DNA of 48,122 nt from an uncultured Bacilli bacterium (GCA_934162265.1 CAKPHZ010000011.1:1-48122), one strand, 5' to 3'; shown: positions 8,104 through 17,528, counted from the first letter of the stretch. Numbers and translations are program-made. Notes: generated from the letters alone by a model not told the origin.

Positions 8104-9196
8104 TCAAAAAATCCTTTAATTTTCTACTTCTAGAAGGATGTCTTAATTTTCGTAGTGCTTTAGCCTCAATTTGACGAATTCTCTCTCTAGTAACCCCAAA
8201 CATCTGTCCTACTTCTTCTAGAGTTTTACAAGAACCATCATCTAATCCAAATCTAAGTCTTAATACTTGTTCTTCTCTTTCAGTTAAAGTAAGTAAAACA
8301 TCACTAATTTCATCTTTTAATAGCTCATGAATTGTATATTCTTCAGGAGACATACTTCTTTCATCTTTAACAAAATCTCCTAAATGAGAATCATCTTCTT
8401 CCCCAATTGGTGTTTCTAACGAAACAGGATCTTGGGCAATTTTAATTACTTCTCTAATTTTATCTACAGGCATTCCCATTTTTTTAGCAAGTTCTTCATC
8501 TGTTGGTTCACGATTTAATTCTAATGTTAATTGTCTTTGATAACGTGATAACTTATTAATTGTTTCTACCATATGTACTGGAACACGAATTGTTCTTGCT
8601 TGATCAGCAATCGCTCTAGTAATTGCTTGTCTAATCCACCATGTTGCATAAGTAGAAAATTTATATCCCTTATTGGCATCAAATTTTTCAACTGCTTTCA
8701 TCAAACCAATATTTCCTTCTTGAATTAAATCCAAAAATAACATTCCTCTTCCAACATATCTTTTAGCAATACTAACAACCAAACGTAAGTTAGACTCTGC
8801 TAAAATATTTTTAGCTTCCTCATCACCAGCAGCAATTCTTTCAGATAATTTAGTTTCTTCTTCCAAAGATAGCAAACTAATTCGACCAATTTCTTTTAAA
8901 TACATTCGAACTGGATCATTAATAGATAAATCCTTAGCAATATTATCATCTTTTAAGATATCCTCAATATCTCCACCAGCATCTCCCTCTTCAGCAGCAC
9001 CAACTTCAGATTCATCATTAACAATCTCTATTCCCGATTCAATCAAAGAATTATATAAATCATCTAAAGAATCACTATCTAAATCTAATCCCTTTAAACC
9101 ATTAGCAAGTTCTTCATAAGTAATAAAACCTTTCTCTTTACCTTTCTTAATTAAATCTTCTTTTCTCTGTTCAAATGTCTTTATTTCCTCAATCAT
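8096..9196 (-). CDS. rpoD: RNA polymerase primary sigma factor (RpoD/SigA)
   Basis: 366 residues, the size of B. subtilis SigA. It directs RNA polymerase to housekeeping promoters. Region 1.1 occupies about 1-80 and carries an acidic Gly/Ala/Glu linker (about 62-80). Region 1.2 begins at DPVRMYLKEIG (94-104); region 2 has RYVGRGMLFLDLIQEGNIGL and the -10 recognition helix GYKFSTYATWWIRQAI (177-192); region 3 starts at TIRVPVHMVETI; region 4.2 is the helix-turn-helix LEEVGQMFGVTRERIRQIE. ATG 9196 overlaps the dnaG end by 8 nt, with its AGGAGTG site inside dnaG. The TTGnnn/TATAAT and extended -10 promoters across the window are what this factor should read. Confidence 0.98.
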   Translation of the reverse strand: MIEEIKTFEQRKEDLIKKGKEKGFITYEELANGLKGLDLDSDSLDDLYNSLIESGIEIVNDESEVGAAEEGDAGGDIEDILKDDNIAKDLSINDPVRMYLKEIGRISLLSLEEETKLSERIAAGDEEAKNILAESNLRLVVSIAKRYVGRGMLFLDLIQEGNIGLMKAVEKFDANKGYKFSTYATWWIRQAITRAIADQARTIRVPVHMVETINKLSRYQRQLTLELNREPTDEELAKKMGMPVDKIREVIKIAQDPVSLETPIGEEDDSHLGDFVKDERSMSPEEYTIHELLKDEISDVLLTLTEREEQVLRLRFGLDDGSCKTLEEVGQMFGVTRERIRQIEAKALRKLRHPSRSRKLKDFLND

Positions 9197-10913
9197 TCTC
9201 TTTCACTCCTCTTATTTTCATCATTTCACTGATAATCAAAGCTTGCTTCATAGGGTCTGTTTCTTTTTGTAAATCTACCTTTAACTTATCAATAATATTT
9301 TTTTTATAATAATAATTAATACACTTTATATAATCATCAATTTCCTCTTCTGTATACTCCCGTTTTAAATTTAAAGAAAATATTCCTTCAAAAGTATCAA
9401 AAACATTAGTCTTTGTTGATAAATAAGTACTAAAATCAGCAATAATAACCTGACCATACTCATGATAATAATAAATAATCTCATTAAAAAGTCTTCTCTT
9501 TTTATCATCTAATATCATTGAAACATTCGCTAAAGCCTTTTCGGCTACATCAGGGGATTCAATCATGTAGTATAACAAATTATCTACCGCTTGTCCATAC
9601 TGATTAGAACATTTATTAACTATTTTAGGTAATTTAACAGTATCAGTTCTAATGTTATTCTTCTTACATTCTAAATAGCGGTAATTTAAAGTTTGATATT
9701 CAATATTAAACCTTGTTGATAATTTCTTTAAAGTAAGTTCAACTAAAATATCATCCTTCTCTTTTAATAATTCATGAATAATTTGATCTAAATAAGTACT
9801 AGTTTCTTGAATATCATTTAAATTCTTTTTCTCCCCTAAAATACTCATTTTAAAATCAATAACATTTAGAGGATTTTTAATTTTTTCTAAAAAAGCTTCT
9901 TTTCCTCTTTTTAAAATAAAATCATCAGGATCTTTTTCTTCTAGACGAATAATCTTTGTATCAAGTCCTGCTTCTTCCAATAAAGGAATAGCATGGACAG
10001 TCGCCATCTTCCCAGCTTCATCTCCATCAAAACAAAGAATAACATGTTTAGTAATTTTCTTTAAAATCTGAATATGATTTTTAGTAAGAGATGTTCCCAT
10101 TGGAGCAACGCAATGATTAACCCCAATAGTAGAAGCCCGAATAACATCAAAATAACCTTCCATAATAATGATACTATCCTCTTTACTCAAATTCTGATGA
10201 GCGCGATGATAATTATATAAAATATTTCCTTTATCAAATATTTTTGTTGCCTTTGTATTAACGTATTTACTACTATCCTTAGTTTGATAAATCCTTGCCC
10301 CAAAACCAATAGGATTTCCATATAAATCATGAATAGGAATCATAATTCGATCATTAAAAACATCTTTTTCTGAAGTACTAGTCAACCCTAAATCAATTAA
10401 AGTATTTAAATCATATTGATTTAATAGAAAAGGCGTTAAAGGTTGTTTAGAAATAGATACTCCTAATTCAAATTTCTTTATCGTCTCCCGATCAATTTTT
10501 CTCTCCTGTAAATAGAAAATAGCATTTTCTCCCAAAACACTATTAATATTATTTTGATAATACTTAACTGCAAGTGACATAACCTCATAATTCTTTAGAT
10601 TTGGATCTATCCTCTCTACACTACGTACCTCATATCCATCTTCTTGTGCCAACTTATTAATAGCTTCTCCATAAGTAATATTTTCTATTCCCGCAATAAA
10701 ATTAAAAACATTACCAGCCTTTTTACAAACAAAGCATTGAAACATATCTAATCTAGTAGATACCGACATAGATGGATGATTATCTGCATGAAAAGGACAA
10801 AGTCCCCAATAATCCTCTCCTTTTTTTGTTAAGGGAATGTATCTCTCTACAATTTCTTTAATAGGATGTTTTCTTCTAATCGCTTTTATAGTTTCTTCAT
10901 CAATATAAGCCAT
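9189..10913 (-). CDS. dnaG: DNA primase DnaG
   Basis: 574 residues, usual length. Synthesises RNA primers at the replication fork. The N-terminal CHC2 zinc-binding domain has C39, H42, C60 and C63 (LCPFHADNHPSMSV, then FQCFVCKKAGNVF). The TOPRIM catalytic core follows with E252 in MEGYFDVI and the metal-binding DGDEAG (296-301). The C-terminal about 140 residues are the helicase-interacting region and are, as usual, poorly conserved. ATG 10913 is preceded by AGAGGGTGGTG. First gene of the dnaG-rpoD-trmK operon (macromolecular synthesis operon of Gram-positive type, without rpsU here). Confidence 0.97.
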   Translation of the reverse strand: MAYIDEETIKAIRRKHPIKEIVERYIPLTKKGEDYWGLCPFHADNHPSMSVSTRLDMFQCFVCKKAGNVFNFIAGIENITYGEAINKLAQEDGYEVRSVERIDPNLKNYEVMSLAVKYYQNNINSVLGENAIFYLQERKIDRETIKKFELGVSISKQPLTPFLLNQYDLNTLIDLGLTSTSEKDVFNDRIMIPIHDLYGNPIGFGARIYQTKDSSKYVNTKATKIFDKGNILYNYHRAHQNLSKEDSIIIMEGYFDVIRASTIGVNHCVAPMGTSLTKNHIQILKKITKHVILCFDGDEAGKMATVHAIPLLEEAGLDTKIIRLEEKDPDDFILKRGKEAFLEKIKNPLNVIDFKMSILGEKKNLNDIQETSTYLDQIIHELLKEKDDILVELTLKKLSTRFNIEYQTLNYRYLECKKNNIRTDTVKLPKIVNKCSNQYGQAVDNLLYYMIESPDVAEKALANVSMILDDKKRRLFNEIIYYYHEYGQVIIADFSTYLSTKTNVFDTFEGIFSLNLKREYTEEEIDDYIKCINYYYKKNIIDKLKVDLQKETDPMKQALIISEMMKIRGVKEND

Positions 10914-11016
10914 GACACCACCCTCTAATATTAATATTCTACATAAATTCTAAAATTCCTTTTTTTATCACAAATTTTTTCTCTTTTTTTCACCATTTGA
11001 CACTTTTTTGACACAT

Positions 11017-11036
11017 AAAATACTGATCAGTACTTT
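11017..11036 (-). terminator. Weak hairpin after queA
   Basis: On the minus strand AAAGTACT-GATC-AGTATTTT forms an 8-bp stem (one G-U pair) right at the queA stop. Only a short T run follows, so it may be a weak terminator. Confidence 0.35.
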
Positions 11037-12060
11037 AGTGAATAAACATACAATCTCCAAAAGAAAAGAATTGATACTTTTTCAAAACAGCTTCTTTGTA
11101 AGCATTTAAAATAATTTCTTTTGAACTAAAAGCAGAAACTAACATAACTAAAGTAGACTTAGGCAAATGAAAATTAGTAATTAAACCATCAATCGCCTCA
11201 TATTGAAACCCTGGATAAATAAAAATATTTGTCCAACCAGAACATTCTCTAAATTCATGATACTTTTTCATAATGGTCTCTAATGTCCTCGTTGTAGTTG
11301 TTCCAACAGCAATAATTCTTCTTCCTTCTTCTTTAGCCTGATTTAATTGCATAGCAACTTCTTTGGACATACTATAAAATTCACTATGCATAGTATGTTT
11401 AGTCACATCCTCTACACTAACAGGTCTAAAAGTACCAAGACCAACATGTAAAGTAATATAACAAATATGTACCCCTTTTTCTTCTATTTTCTTTAATAAT
11501 TCTTTAGTAAAATGTAACCCAGCAGTAGGCGCTGCAGCACTACCTATATTTTTAGCATAAACAGTTTGATAGCGATCTTTATCTTCTAATTGTTCACGAA
11601 TATAAGGAGGAAGAGGCATAGTACCTAACTTATCTAAGATTTCATAAAAAACACCTTCATATAAAAATTCAAAATGTCGTATTCCCTCTTCTCCTACAAA
11701 AATACATTTAGCTTTTAATAAACCATCTCCAAAATCAATCATTGTACCAACTTTTACTCTTTTAGCAGGCTTTACTAAACATTCCCAATTATCTTTCTCT
11801 AAATTTTTTAAAAGTAAAACTTCCGCATGAGCATTTGTTTCTTCTTTCATTCCAAATAACCTAGCAGGTAAAACCTTAGTATCATTTAATACTAAAGTAT
11901 CCCCTTCTTTTAAATAATCAATAATATCTGAAAATACTTTATGTTCTAACTCCCCTGTTTTTCTATCTAACACCATCATTTTGCATTTATCCCTTTTTTC
12001 ACTTGGATGTTGGGCAATTAACTCCTCTGGCAAGTTATAGTCAAAATCATCTGTCCTCAT
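11035..12060 (-). CDS. queA: S-adenosylmethionine:tRNA ribosyltransferase-isomerase QueA
   Basis: 341 residues, full length. Transfers and isomerises the ribosyl moiety of SAM onto preQ1 at tRNA position 34, giving epoxyqueuosine. The N-terminus FDYNLPEELIAQHPSEKRD, the middle HVGLGTFRPV and the C-terminal IDGLITNFHLPKSTLVMLVSAF are family hallmarks. I place the start at ATG 12060 (AGGGAA 9 nt upstream) rather than GTG 12069, matching the usual QueA N-terminus. It is consistent with tRNA-His, a queuosine-modified tRNA, being in this genome. No ruvB or tgt neighbour is present, so it is probably monocistronic. Confidence 0.97.
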   Translation of the reverse strand: MRTDDFDYNLPEELIAQHPSEKRDKCKMMVLDRKTGELEHKVFSDIIDYLKEGDTLVLNDTKVLPARLFGMKEETNAHAEVLLLKNLEKDNWECLVKPAKRVKVGTMIDFGDGLLKAKCIFVGEEGIRHFEFLYEGVFYEILDKLGTMPLPPYIREQLEDKDRYQTVYAKNIGSAAAPTAGLHFTKELLKKIEEKGVHICYITLHVGLGTFRPVSVEDVTKHTMHSEFYSMSKEVAMQLNQAKEEGRRIIAVGTTTTRTLETIMKKYHEFRECSGWTNIFIYPGFQYEAIDGLITNFHLPKSTLVMLVSAFSSKEIILNAYKEAVLKKYQFFSFGDCMFIH

Positions 12061-12092
12061 TCTCTTCACTTCCCTTTTTTAAATACCATAGT

Positions 12093-12101
12093 ATTATAAC
12101 A
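12093..12101 (-). promoter_or_regulatory. Extended -10 of queA
   Basis: Minus strand TGTTATAAT (TGn plus perfect TATAAT, -10 at 12098-12093), about 33 bp before the start codon. No good -35 at the right distance. Confidence 0.5.
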
Positions 12102-12171
12102 TAAGAAAGAAGAAAAGTGTATGAAAACTCATCATGATTTTTAACTTTTTAGCCTAAAAAATCCTAACAAG

Positions 12172-12207
12172 ATAAAACCACACCTAAACTTTAGATGTGA
12201 TTTTTTT
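12172..12207 (-). terminator. Terminator downstream of the ABC transporter remnant
   Basis: Hairpin CACATCTAAAGTTTAGGTGTG read on the minus strand (12199-12179), closed by one T-G wobble that would be a C-A mismatch on the + strand, followed by GTTTTATC. Orientation therefore favours the minus strand, although the + strand has a longer T run. Confidence 0.5.
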
Positions 12208-12255
12208 ACCCTTAATATGAATGAAACTTGTTTATCAATAAAGACATTAATCTTT

Positions 12256-12924
12256 TTAATCTATATGTAGCAGAAAGTAAATAGGTGTTATTTTTTTTAG
12301 CCTTTGATAGAAAAAAAGCAAAAATAACAATATCATAAAAGAAATAATTAAAAATGTTTTTAAAATAAACACCAAAGAAATAAAACTTAGTTGTAACGAA
12401 AAAAGAAAATTGATAATCATTACGAATAACAAATAAAATAAGGTTGCTAATAAAACAACAAAGAAATAAACTATAAATAATATAATTCCAAAATATTTAA
12501 TGATTGAAACATTAGTAAATCCTAATAGTTTATATAAAGATATTTCTTTTTTCTCATTTAAAAATATTTTCAAAATATTTATCAATATCATTAAAAACAC
12601 AAAAATATTAATAATAACAGTAGTAATATTCAAAAATTTTTGGAAGAAGATGAGAATATTATTTTTATCATTTAAAGCTTGATTGATTTCTATATTTGCA
12701 TAAATTCTCTCATTTTTCTTCATAAATTCTTCTAAGAAATCATATCTTTTTAAAACAATTTTATATGTTTGCTCATTTAATGGTTCTATTTTTTCTACTA
12801 AACTTATATCTAAATTTTTTTCTTAATATCCTTCCTTTAATACAATTGTTATGGTTCTGTTATCAATAGTATTTTTATTTTTAAATAATTTATAAGATTT
12901 TTTAATATTTTCTAATTCTAACAT
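12256..12924 (-). pseudogene. Remnant of a MacB-type ABC transporter (ATPase start fused in frame to FtsX permease end)
   Basis: An AGGAGG site (12940-12935) precedes ATG 12924, whose first residues MLELENIKKSYK are typical of an ABC ATPase of the macrolide/lipoprotein-export type. No Walker A, signature or Walker B follows. The frame instead enters an extracellular-type sequence, meets an in-frame TAA after 33 codons (about 12825-12823), and continues in the same frame to an FtsX-like permease C-terminus (12723-12256) with three to four membrane helices and the FtsX-type ISLYKLLGFTNVSIIKYFG loop. Several hundred residues are missing, so this looks like a single-polypeptide ATPase-permease that suffered a large internal deletion and a nonsense mutation. 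The longest intact piece is 155 residues (ATG 12723). Confidence 0.7.
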
Positions 12925-13023
12925 ACTACTTTATCCTCCTACTAATTTTAAAGAGCAGTTTTTACTTCTTGTTAGTATGACAAAATTTAATTATTATTCT
13001 TTTCTTCAAATATTGTTTATTCT

Positions 13024-13061
13024 AATGAAGTATTTTATGAAAATAATACTTCATTTTAATT
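13024..13061. terminator. Hairpin after the DUF4143 ATPase gene
   Basis: 11-bp perfect stem AATGAAGTATT (13024-13034) / AATACTTCATT (13045-13055). The T-rich tail TTAATTTTT is on the + strand; on the minus strand, where the flanking genes lie, the tail is T-poor. Confidence 0.5.
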
Positions 13062-13075
13062 TTTCTTGATGTAAA

Positions 13076-14431
13076 TCATTTAGGAAGAAATTCATTCTTT
13101 TCTTGATTTAAGTATCTTTTTAGCAAAAATGTCATAAAGTAAGGAAAGGTATAGAACTTTCCATTAAAGCCAATATTTTTATTGCACAATTTAATTCCAT
13201 AATGAATATCTTTATACCTGCTGTTTTCCATAAAATGATTTAGGGAAACAGTAGAATTATCATTTGCTTTTACTTCTACTGGGATTAAGGAATCTTTATC
13301 TCGAATAAAAAAGTCCATTTCTAATGTTCCTTTCTCATTACGATAAAAATAAAGATGATAGCCTTGTTTTACTAACATATCGGCAATTACATTTTCATAA
13401 ATGGCTCCTTTATAAGTATTAAAATTTTGATTTTTTCTTAAATCATCTTGTGCTTCTTCATCAAGAGATGCAATTAAAAGTCCAGTATCTCCAAAATAAA
13501 TACGATAATTATTAGGATTATAATTTCCTTTTAGAGGAAGGCTTAACTGACTTAAACAATAGCAAATATTTACTATTCCTGCTCTATCTAACCAATTAAG
13601 AACTCCTATGTATTCTCTATTCCTAGCACCATTTTGAATTTTAGTAATTTGAAACTTTTTATTTTCATTTCCTAAAAATACAGGAATATTTTGATATACT
13701 GTTAAAATTTTACTTTGATCTAAACCAGTAGCATACTTTGTAATATCTTCCTCATAATCAAGAAGGATTTGCTGTTGCATTTTTAGTACACCACTAAAAT
13801 TTTTATTCTTGATATAACTATTGACAATAGCAGGCATTCCTCCTACTACCATATAATCTCTGAAGTTTTCTAGCATTACATTATACATGGTTTCTGATAA
13901 AGGTTTTAGCTCAATCATATGTTTAAATATATCCTCTATTACATTTTCATGATATCCTTTTGCCCATAAAAATTCTTCAAAATCCATAGAATGGAGAGTG
14001 TAATCTTCTTTATTTCCCACACTGTTTGATTCTATTTTTTGATAATTGATTCCCATAAGAGAACCTGAGCAAATGACATCATATCTCCCATCTTCTCTAA
14101 ATGCTTTTAGTGCTGTTGCTACACTGACACAATCTTGCATTTCATCAAAAAAGATTAATGTTTCGTAAGGAATAATTTCTAGTTGTGGTTGTCTAAGTGT
14201 AATTTCTTTCATGATTTCATCAACATTAAATGAATGTTCAAAAATTGTTTTCATTTCTTTTTGAAAAATAAAATTAATTTCAATAAATACTTTATAATTA
14301 TTCTCTCCAAAAAAGCGAATTGCATTTGTTTTTCCGATTTGTCTTGCACCTTTTATAATTAAAGGAAGTCGGTCTGGATTGCTTTTCCAGTCTAATAAAA
14401 ATTGATCAACTTTTCTTCTTAGTCGTTCCAT
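13076..14431 (-). CDS. AAA-family ATPase with C-terminal DUF4143 domain
   Basis: 451 residues. Walker A is GARQIGKT (28-35), Walker B is LIFFDEMQ (92-99), and SGS (122-124) is the sensor-like motif of this AAA_14 family. The C-terminal DUF4143 part ends in a PD-(D/E)XK-like pattern (D in LEMDFF about 373, then E386-V-K388), suggesting a nuclease-related fold. Cellular role of the family is not settled; links to mobile DNA and toxin-like behaviour have been proposed. ATG 14431 follows AGGTGG. The promoter has a repeat sitting exactly in its spacer (14449-14477) and two more copies upstream, so expression is probably tightly controlled. Gene is between smc and a decayed transporter, in keeping with a mobile accessory gene. 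Confidence 0.88.
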   Translation of the reverse strand: MERLRRKVDQFLLDWKSNPDRLPLIIKGARQIGKTNAIRFFGENNYKVFIEINFIFQKEMKTIFEHSFNVDEIMKEITLRQPQLEIIPYETLIFFDEMQDCVSVATALKAFREDGRYDVICSGSLMGINYQKIESNSVGNKEDYTLHSMDFEEFLWAKGYHENVIEDIFKHMIELKPLSETMYNVMLENFRDYMVVGGMPAIVNSYIKNKNFSGVLKMQQQILLDYEEDITKYATGLDQSKILTVYQNIPVFLGNENKKFQITKIQNGARNREYIGVLNWLDRAGIVNICYCLSQLSLPLKGNYNPNNYRIYFGDTGLLIASLDEEAQDDLRKNQNFNTYKGAIYENVIADMLVKQGYHLYFYRNEKGTLEMDFFIRDKDSLIPVEVKANDNSTVSLNHFMENSRYKDIHYGIKLCNKNIGFNGKFYTFPYFMTFLLKRYLNQEKNEFLPK

Positions 14432-14448
14432 TGTTCCACCTCAAAACC

Positions 14449-14477
14449 ATGTTATCACATTTTTCCAGTTATTTCAA
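14449..14477 (-). promoter_or_regulatory. Promoter of the DUF4143 ATPase
   Basis: Minus strand TTGAAA (14477-14472), 17-bp spacer, TAACAT (14454-14449) with TGA just before it. The spacer begins with a copy of the GGAAAAATGTGA repeat (14466-14455) abutting the -10, so a protein bound there would block polymerase. The leader would be about 12 nt. Confidence 0.65.
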
Positions 14478-14532
14478 TCACTAAAAATCACATTTTTCCG
14501 ACAATTTTGTCCCTGTAAAATAACATTTTTCC
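14455..14532 (-). repeat. Three direct repeats GGAAAAATGT(G/T)AT phased at 33 bp (candidate operator)
   Basis: Copies at 14455-14466, 14488-14499 and 14521-14532 on the + strand (T(C/A)ACATTTTTCC). Start-to-start distance is 33 bp twice, about three helical turns, so all copies face the same side of the DNA. They lie only in the short gap between smc and the ATPase gene. Confidence 0.75.
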
Positions 14533-14543
14533 AATGATTATTC

Positions 14544-17501
14544 CTAGTGTTTGTCATTCTCAATATCTTCAAGTCTAACACTAACTAACTTACTAACCCC
14601 AGACTCTTGCATAGTAATTCCATATAAAGTATTAGCAAACTCCATTGTCTTCTTCTTATGGGTAATTAAAATAAACTGTGTTTTATCACGATATTCATTA
14701 AGATAATGACCAAAACTTTCGACATTAGCATCATCTAAAGCAGCTTCTACTTCATCTAATAAACAAAAAGGAACAGGTCTTACATTTAATATAGCAAATA
14801 ATAAAGAAATAGCCGTAAAAGTCTTTTCTCCCCCACTAAGAAGAGTAATACTTTTCAAATTTTTTCCTGATGGGATAGCTTCAATTTCAATTCCTGTTTC
14901 TAATAAATTATCAGGATCAGTTAAAACTAACTCAGCTTCTCCTCCACGAAACATTTGTCTAAATACTTTTTTAAATTCTATTCTTACACTTTCAAAAGTA
15001 GTTTTGAATTTTTCTTTCATTACAGTATCCATTTCTTTCATAATTTCTAAAAGAGTAGCTTCTGCTTGTTTTAAGTCTTGTCTTTGATGATCTAAAAATT
15101 CATACCTTTCTTTGACTTTCTTAAATTCTTCTATAGCATCAACATTAACATAACCAATTGATTTAATTTCATTTTTTAAATTTTTAACTTTCTCTCTAGC
15201 AATATCTTCAGGAATATCTAACTGATAATGATTAACCGCAGCTTCATAAGTTAAATTATATTCTTCTCCTAAAGAAACTAATAAATTATCTAGTTTAATA
15301 TTTAGCGTATTTCTTCTAATTTCTAATTCTTTCAAAGACTTTTCTTTTTGCGAAATATTAGAACTATCTTGTTTAGATAATCCTTCTATTTCTAAAATAT
15401 CAGACGCTAATTTTTTCTTTTCTTCTGTTAATGAATTAACATTCCTAACGATATTATCTTTAGATGAAATAGCACTATAATACATCTCTAACATTCTCTC
15501 AAGTTCTGTATCACTACTATTTTTAGAAATAACATCAATATTTTTCATTTCTCTTTCAATTTCTTCTTTTTCTTCTTTTAATTCATTAGATAAATTTTCT
15601 TTTCTTCTCCTCTCTTCTTCTAAAGAAAGAAGCTGATTCTTTTCTTCTAATAAAGTAACATTAGTACTTTCTAATAAAGTATTTTTTTCTTCTAACTTTT
15701 CTTGGATATCTTTTGCTTTTTCTTTTAAGTGTTCAAGTTCTAGTTTACTAGTTTCTAGTTCATATTTTTCTTTGATAACATTATTTCCAACAGAATTACT
15801 TCCTCCAGTAATAGAACCACCTATATTAATGACTTGACCATCTAAAGTAACAATTTTATAACGATTAAAAATACTTCGACTGATATTTGTTGCATGATTT
15901 AAATCATCAACAATTAAAATATTTCCTAGTAAATGAGAAACAATACTTTGATAAATAGAATCATACTTTACTAAAGAAGAAGCAACATCAACAAATCCTT
16001 CTTGATTTTTAACTTTATCTAAAGTAACGCTGTCAATATTTCTTGGTTTAATATTATCCATTGGCAAAAAAGTAGCTCGACCTAATTGATTATCTTTTAA
16101 GTAAGAAACCATTCTTTTAGCATTCTCAGTAGAGTCTACTACTAAATGATTAACACTTCCAGCTAGGGCTGTTGTAATTGCCGTAACATATTCATCTTGA
16201 ATAGAAAGAAGTTTTCCGACAATGTGATAAGCACCTAAAAGTCTAGGGTTATCTAAGATACTTTTAATTGATTTAGGAACTTGACCATTTCTTTCAATAC
16301 TATTTTCTAAATGTTCAATCTTTAATTTTAATTGATAGCACTCCCGATCATTTTTTTCTAATATTTCTTTTAATTTATTTTTATCTTCACTTGCTTTATT
16401 ATATTGTTTTTCTATTTTTCTAATCGTTTCTTGTTGTATTTTATTATCATTTACTAATTTTTGAATATCTTGTTCTTCTTCTTGATACTTTGTATTTATT
16501 TTTAGTAAATTTTCTTTTAATAAAAGTAAACGTTCTTCTTCTTGATTTCCCTGTTCTTCACTATATTGTTTTCTCATCTTTAAAAGCCGAATATCAGCAT
16601 TAATCTTCTCAATACTTTTCGTAATTTCTAATAAAGTATTTTGTTCTTGATTTATCTTGATTTCAATATTTTTAACTTCATCTTTTTTCGTTAACAAGTC
16701 AATATCATAGCTAGAATGCGTATTAGATAGACTTACTACTTCATCATTTAAGGTATTAATTTTTTCTTCTAATGTTTTGATTTCATGATTAAACTTCGTA
16801 ATATCAGATGCCATTAAAGCAATACTCAAATTAGAAAGGACATCTTTTACTTCTAAATATTTTGTTGCATCTTTACTTTGCTTTTCTAAAGGGGTTAAAT
16901 TATTTTCAAGTTCCCTTAAAATATCTTCAACGCGATTCATATTTAAATTGGTTCGTTCTAACTTTTTGACTGCTTCTTCTTTTCTTTTTTTATACTTCAT
17001 TACCCCAGCAGCACTTTCAAAAACAGCTCTCCTATCCCCAGGTTTAGTCGATAAAATCTCATCAATCTTACCTTGAGAAATAATATTAAAACTCTCCTTA
17101 TCAGCCCCAGTATCTACTAAAAGATTGGTAATATCTTTCAATCGACATTTCTCATTATTTAGATAATATTCATTTTCCCCGCTTCGATACATTACCCTTT
17201 TAACAGAAACCTCAGTATACTGAATGGGCAAATAAAAATCACTATTATCAAAAATCAAAGTAACCATAGCACTATTTAAAGGCTTTCTACTTTTACTTCC
17301 TGAAAAAATAACATCAGTAGAAGTATCTCCTCTTAAAGACTTAATAGACTGTTCTCCTAAAACCCATCTTACCGCATCGACAACATTCGATTTACCACTT
17401 CCATTAGGCCCAACAATCCCATTAATATTCTTTTCAAAATTAATTTCTATTTTATCAGCAAAAGACTTAAATCCATAAGCTTTCATACACTTTAAATACA
17501 T
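14544..17501 (-). CDS. smc: Chromosome segregation protein SMC (short form)
   Basis: 985 residues from ATG 17501 (MYLKCMKAYGFKSFADK, the canonical SMC start; a GTG at 17510 is less likely). Condenses and segregates the chromosome with ScpA/ScpB. Walker A is GPNGSGKS (31-38); the hinge lies about 400-570 (GAYHIVGKLL to INIGGSITGG); the signature LSGGEK is at 888-893 and Walker B LLDE at 914-917. The two arms are coiled coil. Total length is about 200 residues below B. subtilis SMC (1186) and close to mycoplasma SMC, the loss being in the arms. The usual rnc and ftsY neighbours are missing. A good promoter lies at 17529-17557. Confidence 0.97.
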   Translation of the reverse strand: MYLKCMKAYGFKSFADKIEINFEKNINGIVGPNGSGKSNVVDAVRWVLGEQSIKSLRGDTSTDVIFSGSKSRKPLNSAMVTLIFDNSDFYLPIQYTEVSVKRVMYRSGENEYYLNNEKCRLKDITNLLVDTGADKESFNIISQGKIDEILSTKPGDRRAVFESAAGVMKYKKRKEEAVKKLERTNLNMNRVEDILRELENNLTPLEKQSKDATKYLEVKDVLSNLSIALMASDITKFNHEIKTLEEKINTLNDEVVSLSNTHSSYDIDLLTKKDEVKNIEIKINQEQNTLLEITKSIEKINADIRLLKMRKQYSEEQGNQEEERLLLLKENLLKINTKYQEEEQDIQKLVNDNKIQQETIRKIEKQYNKASEDKNKLKEILEKNDRECYQLKLKIEHLENSIERNGQVPKSIKSILDNPRLLGAYHIVGKLLSIQDEYVTAITTALAGSVNHLVVDSTENAKRMVSYLKDNQLGRATFLPMDNIKPRNIDSVTLDKVKNQEGFVDVASSLVKYDSIYQSIVSHLLGNILIVDDLNHATNISRSIFNRYKIVTLDGQVINIGGSITGGSNSVGNNVIKEKYELETSKLELEHLKEKAKDIQEKLEEKNTLLESTNVTLLEEKNQLLSLEEERRRKENLSNELKEEKEEIEREMKNIDVISKNSSDTELERMLEMYYSAISSKDNIVRNVNSLTEEKKKLASDILEIEGLSKQDSSNISQKEKSLKELEIRRNTLNIKLDNLLVSLGEEYNLTYEAAVNHYQLDIPEDIAREKVKNLKNEIKSIGYVNVDAIEEFKKVKERYEFLDHQRQDLKQAEATLLEIMKEMDTVMKEKFKTTFESVRIEFKKVFRQMFRGGEAELVLTDPDNLLETGIEIEAIPSGKNLKSITLLSGGEKTFTAISLLFAILNVRPVPFCLLDEVEAALDDANVESFGHYLNEYRDKTQFILITHKKKTMEFANTLYGITMQESGVSKLVSVRLEDIENDKH

Positions 17502-17528
17502 CTCTATCACTCTCTTACATCTTGTTTT

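Noticed and set aside
10997..11014. Repeated TTTGACAC / TTTTGACAC between dnaG and queA as an operator
   Set aside because: Only two copies on the + strand, with no + strand gene to control; probably chance in A/T-rich sequence.
13076..14431. DUF4143 ATPase plus ABC remnant as a defence island
   Set aside because: No nuclease, methylase, toxin-antitoxin or other defence gene is nearby; one ATPase and a pseudogene are not enough.
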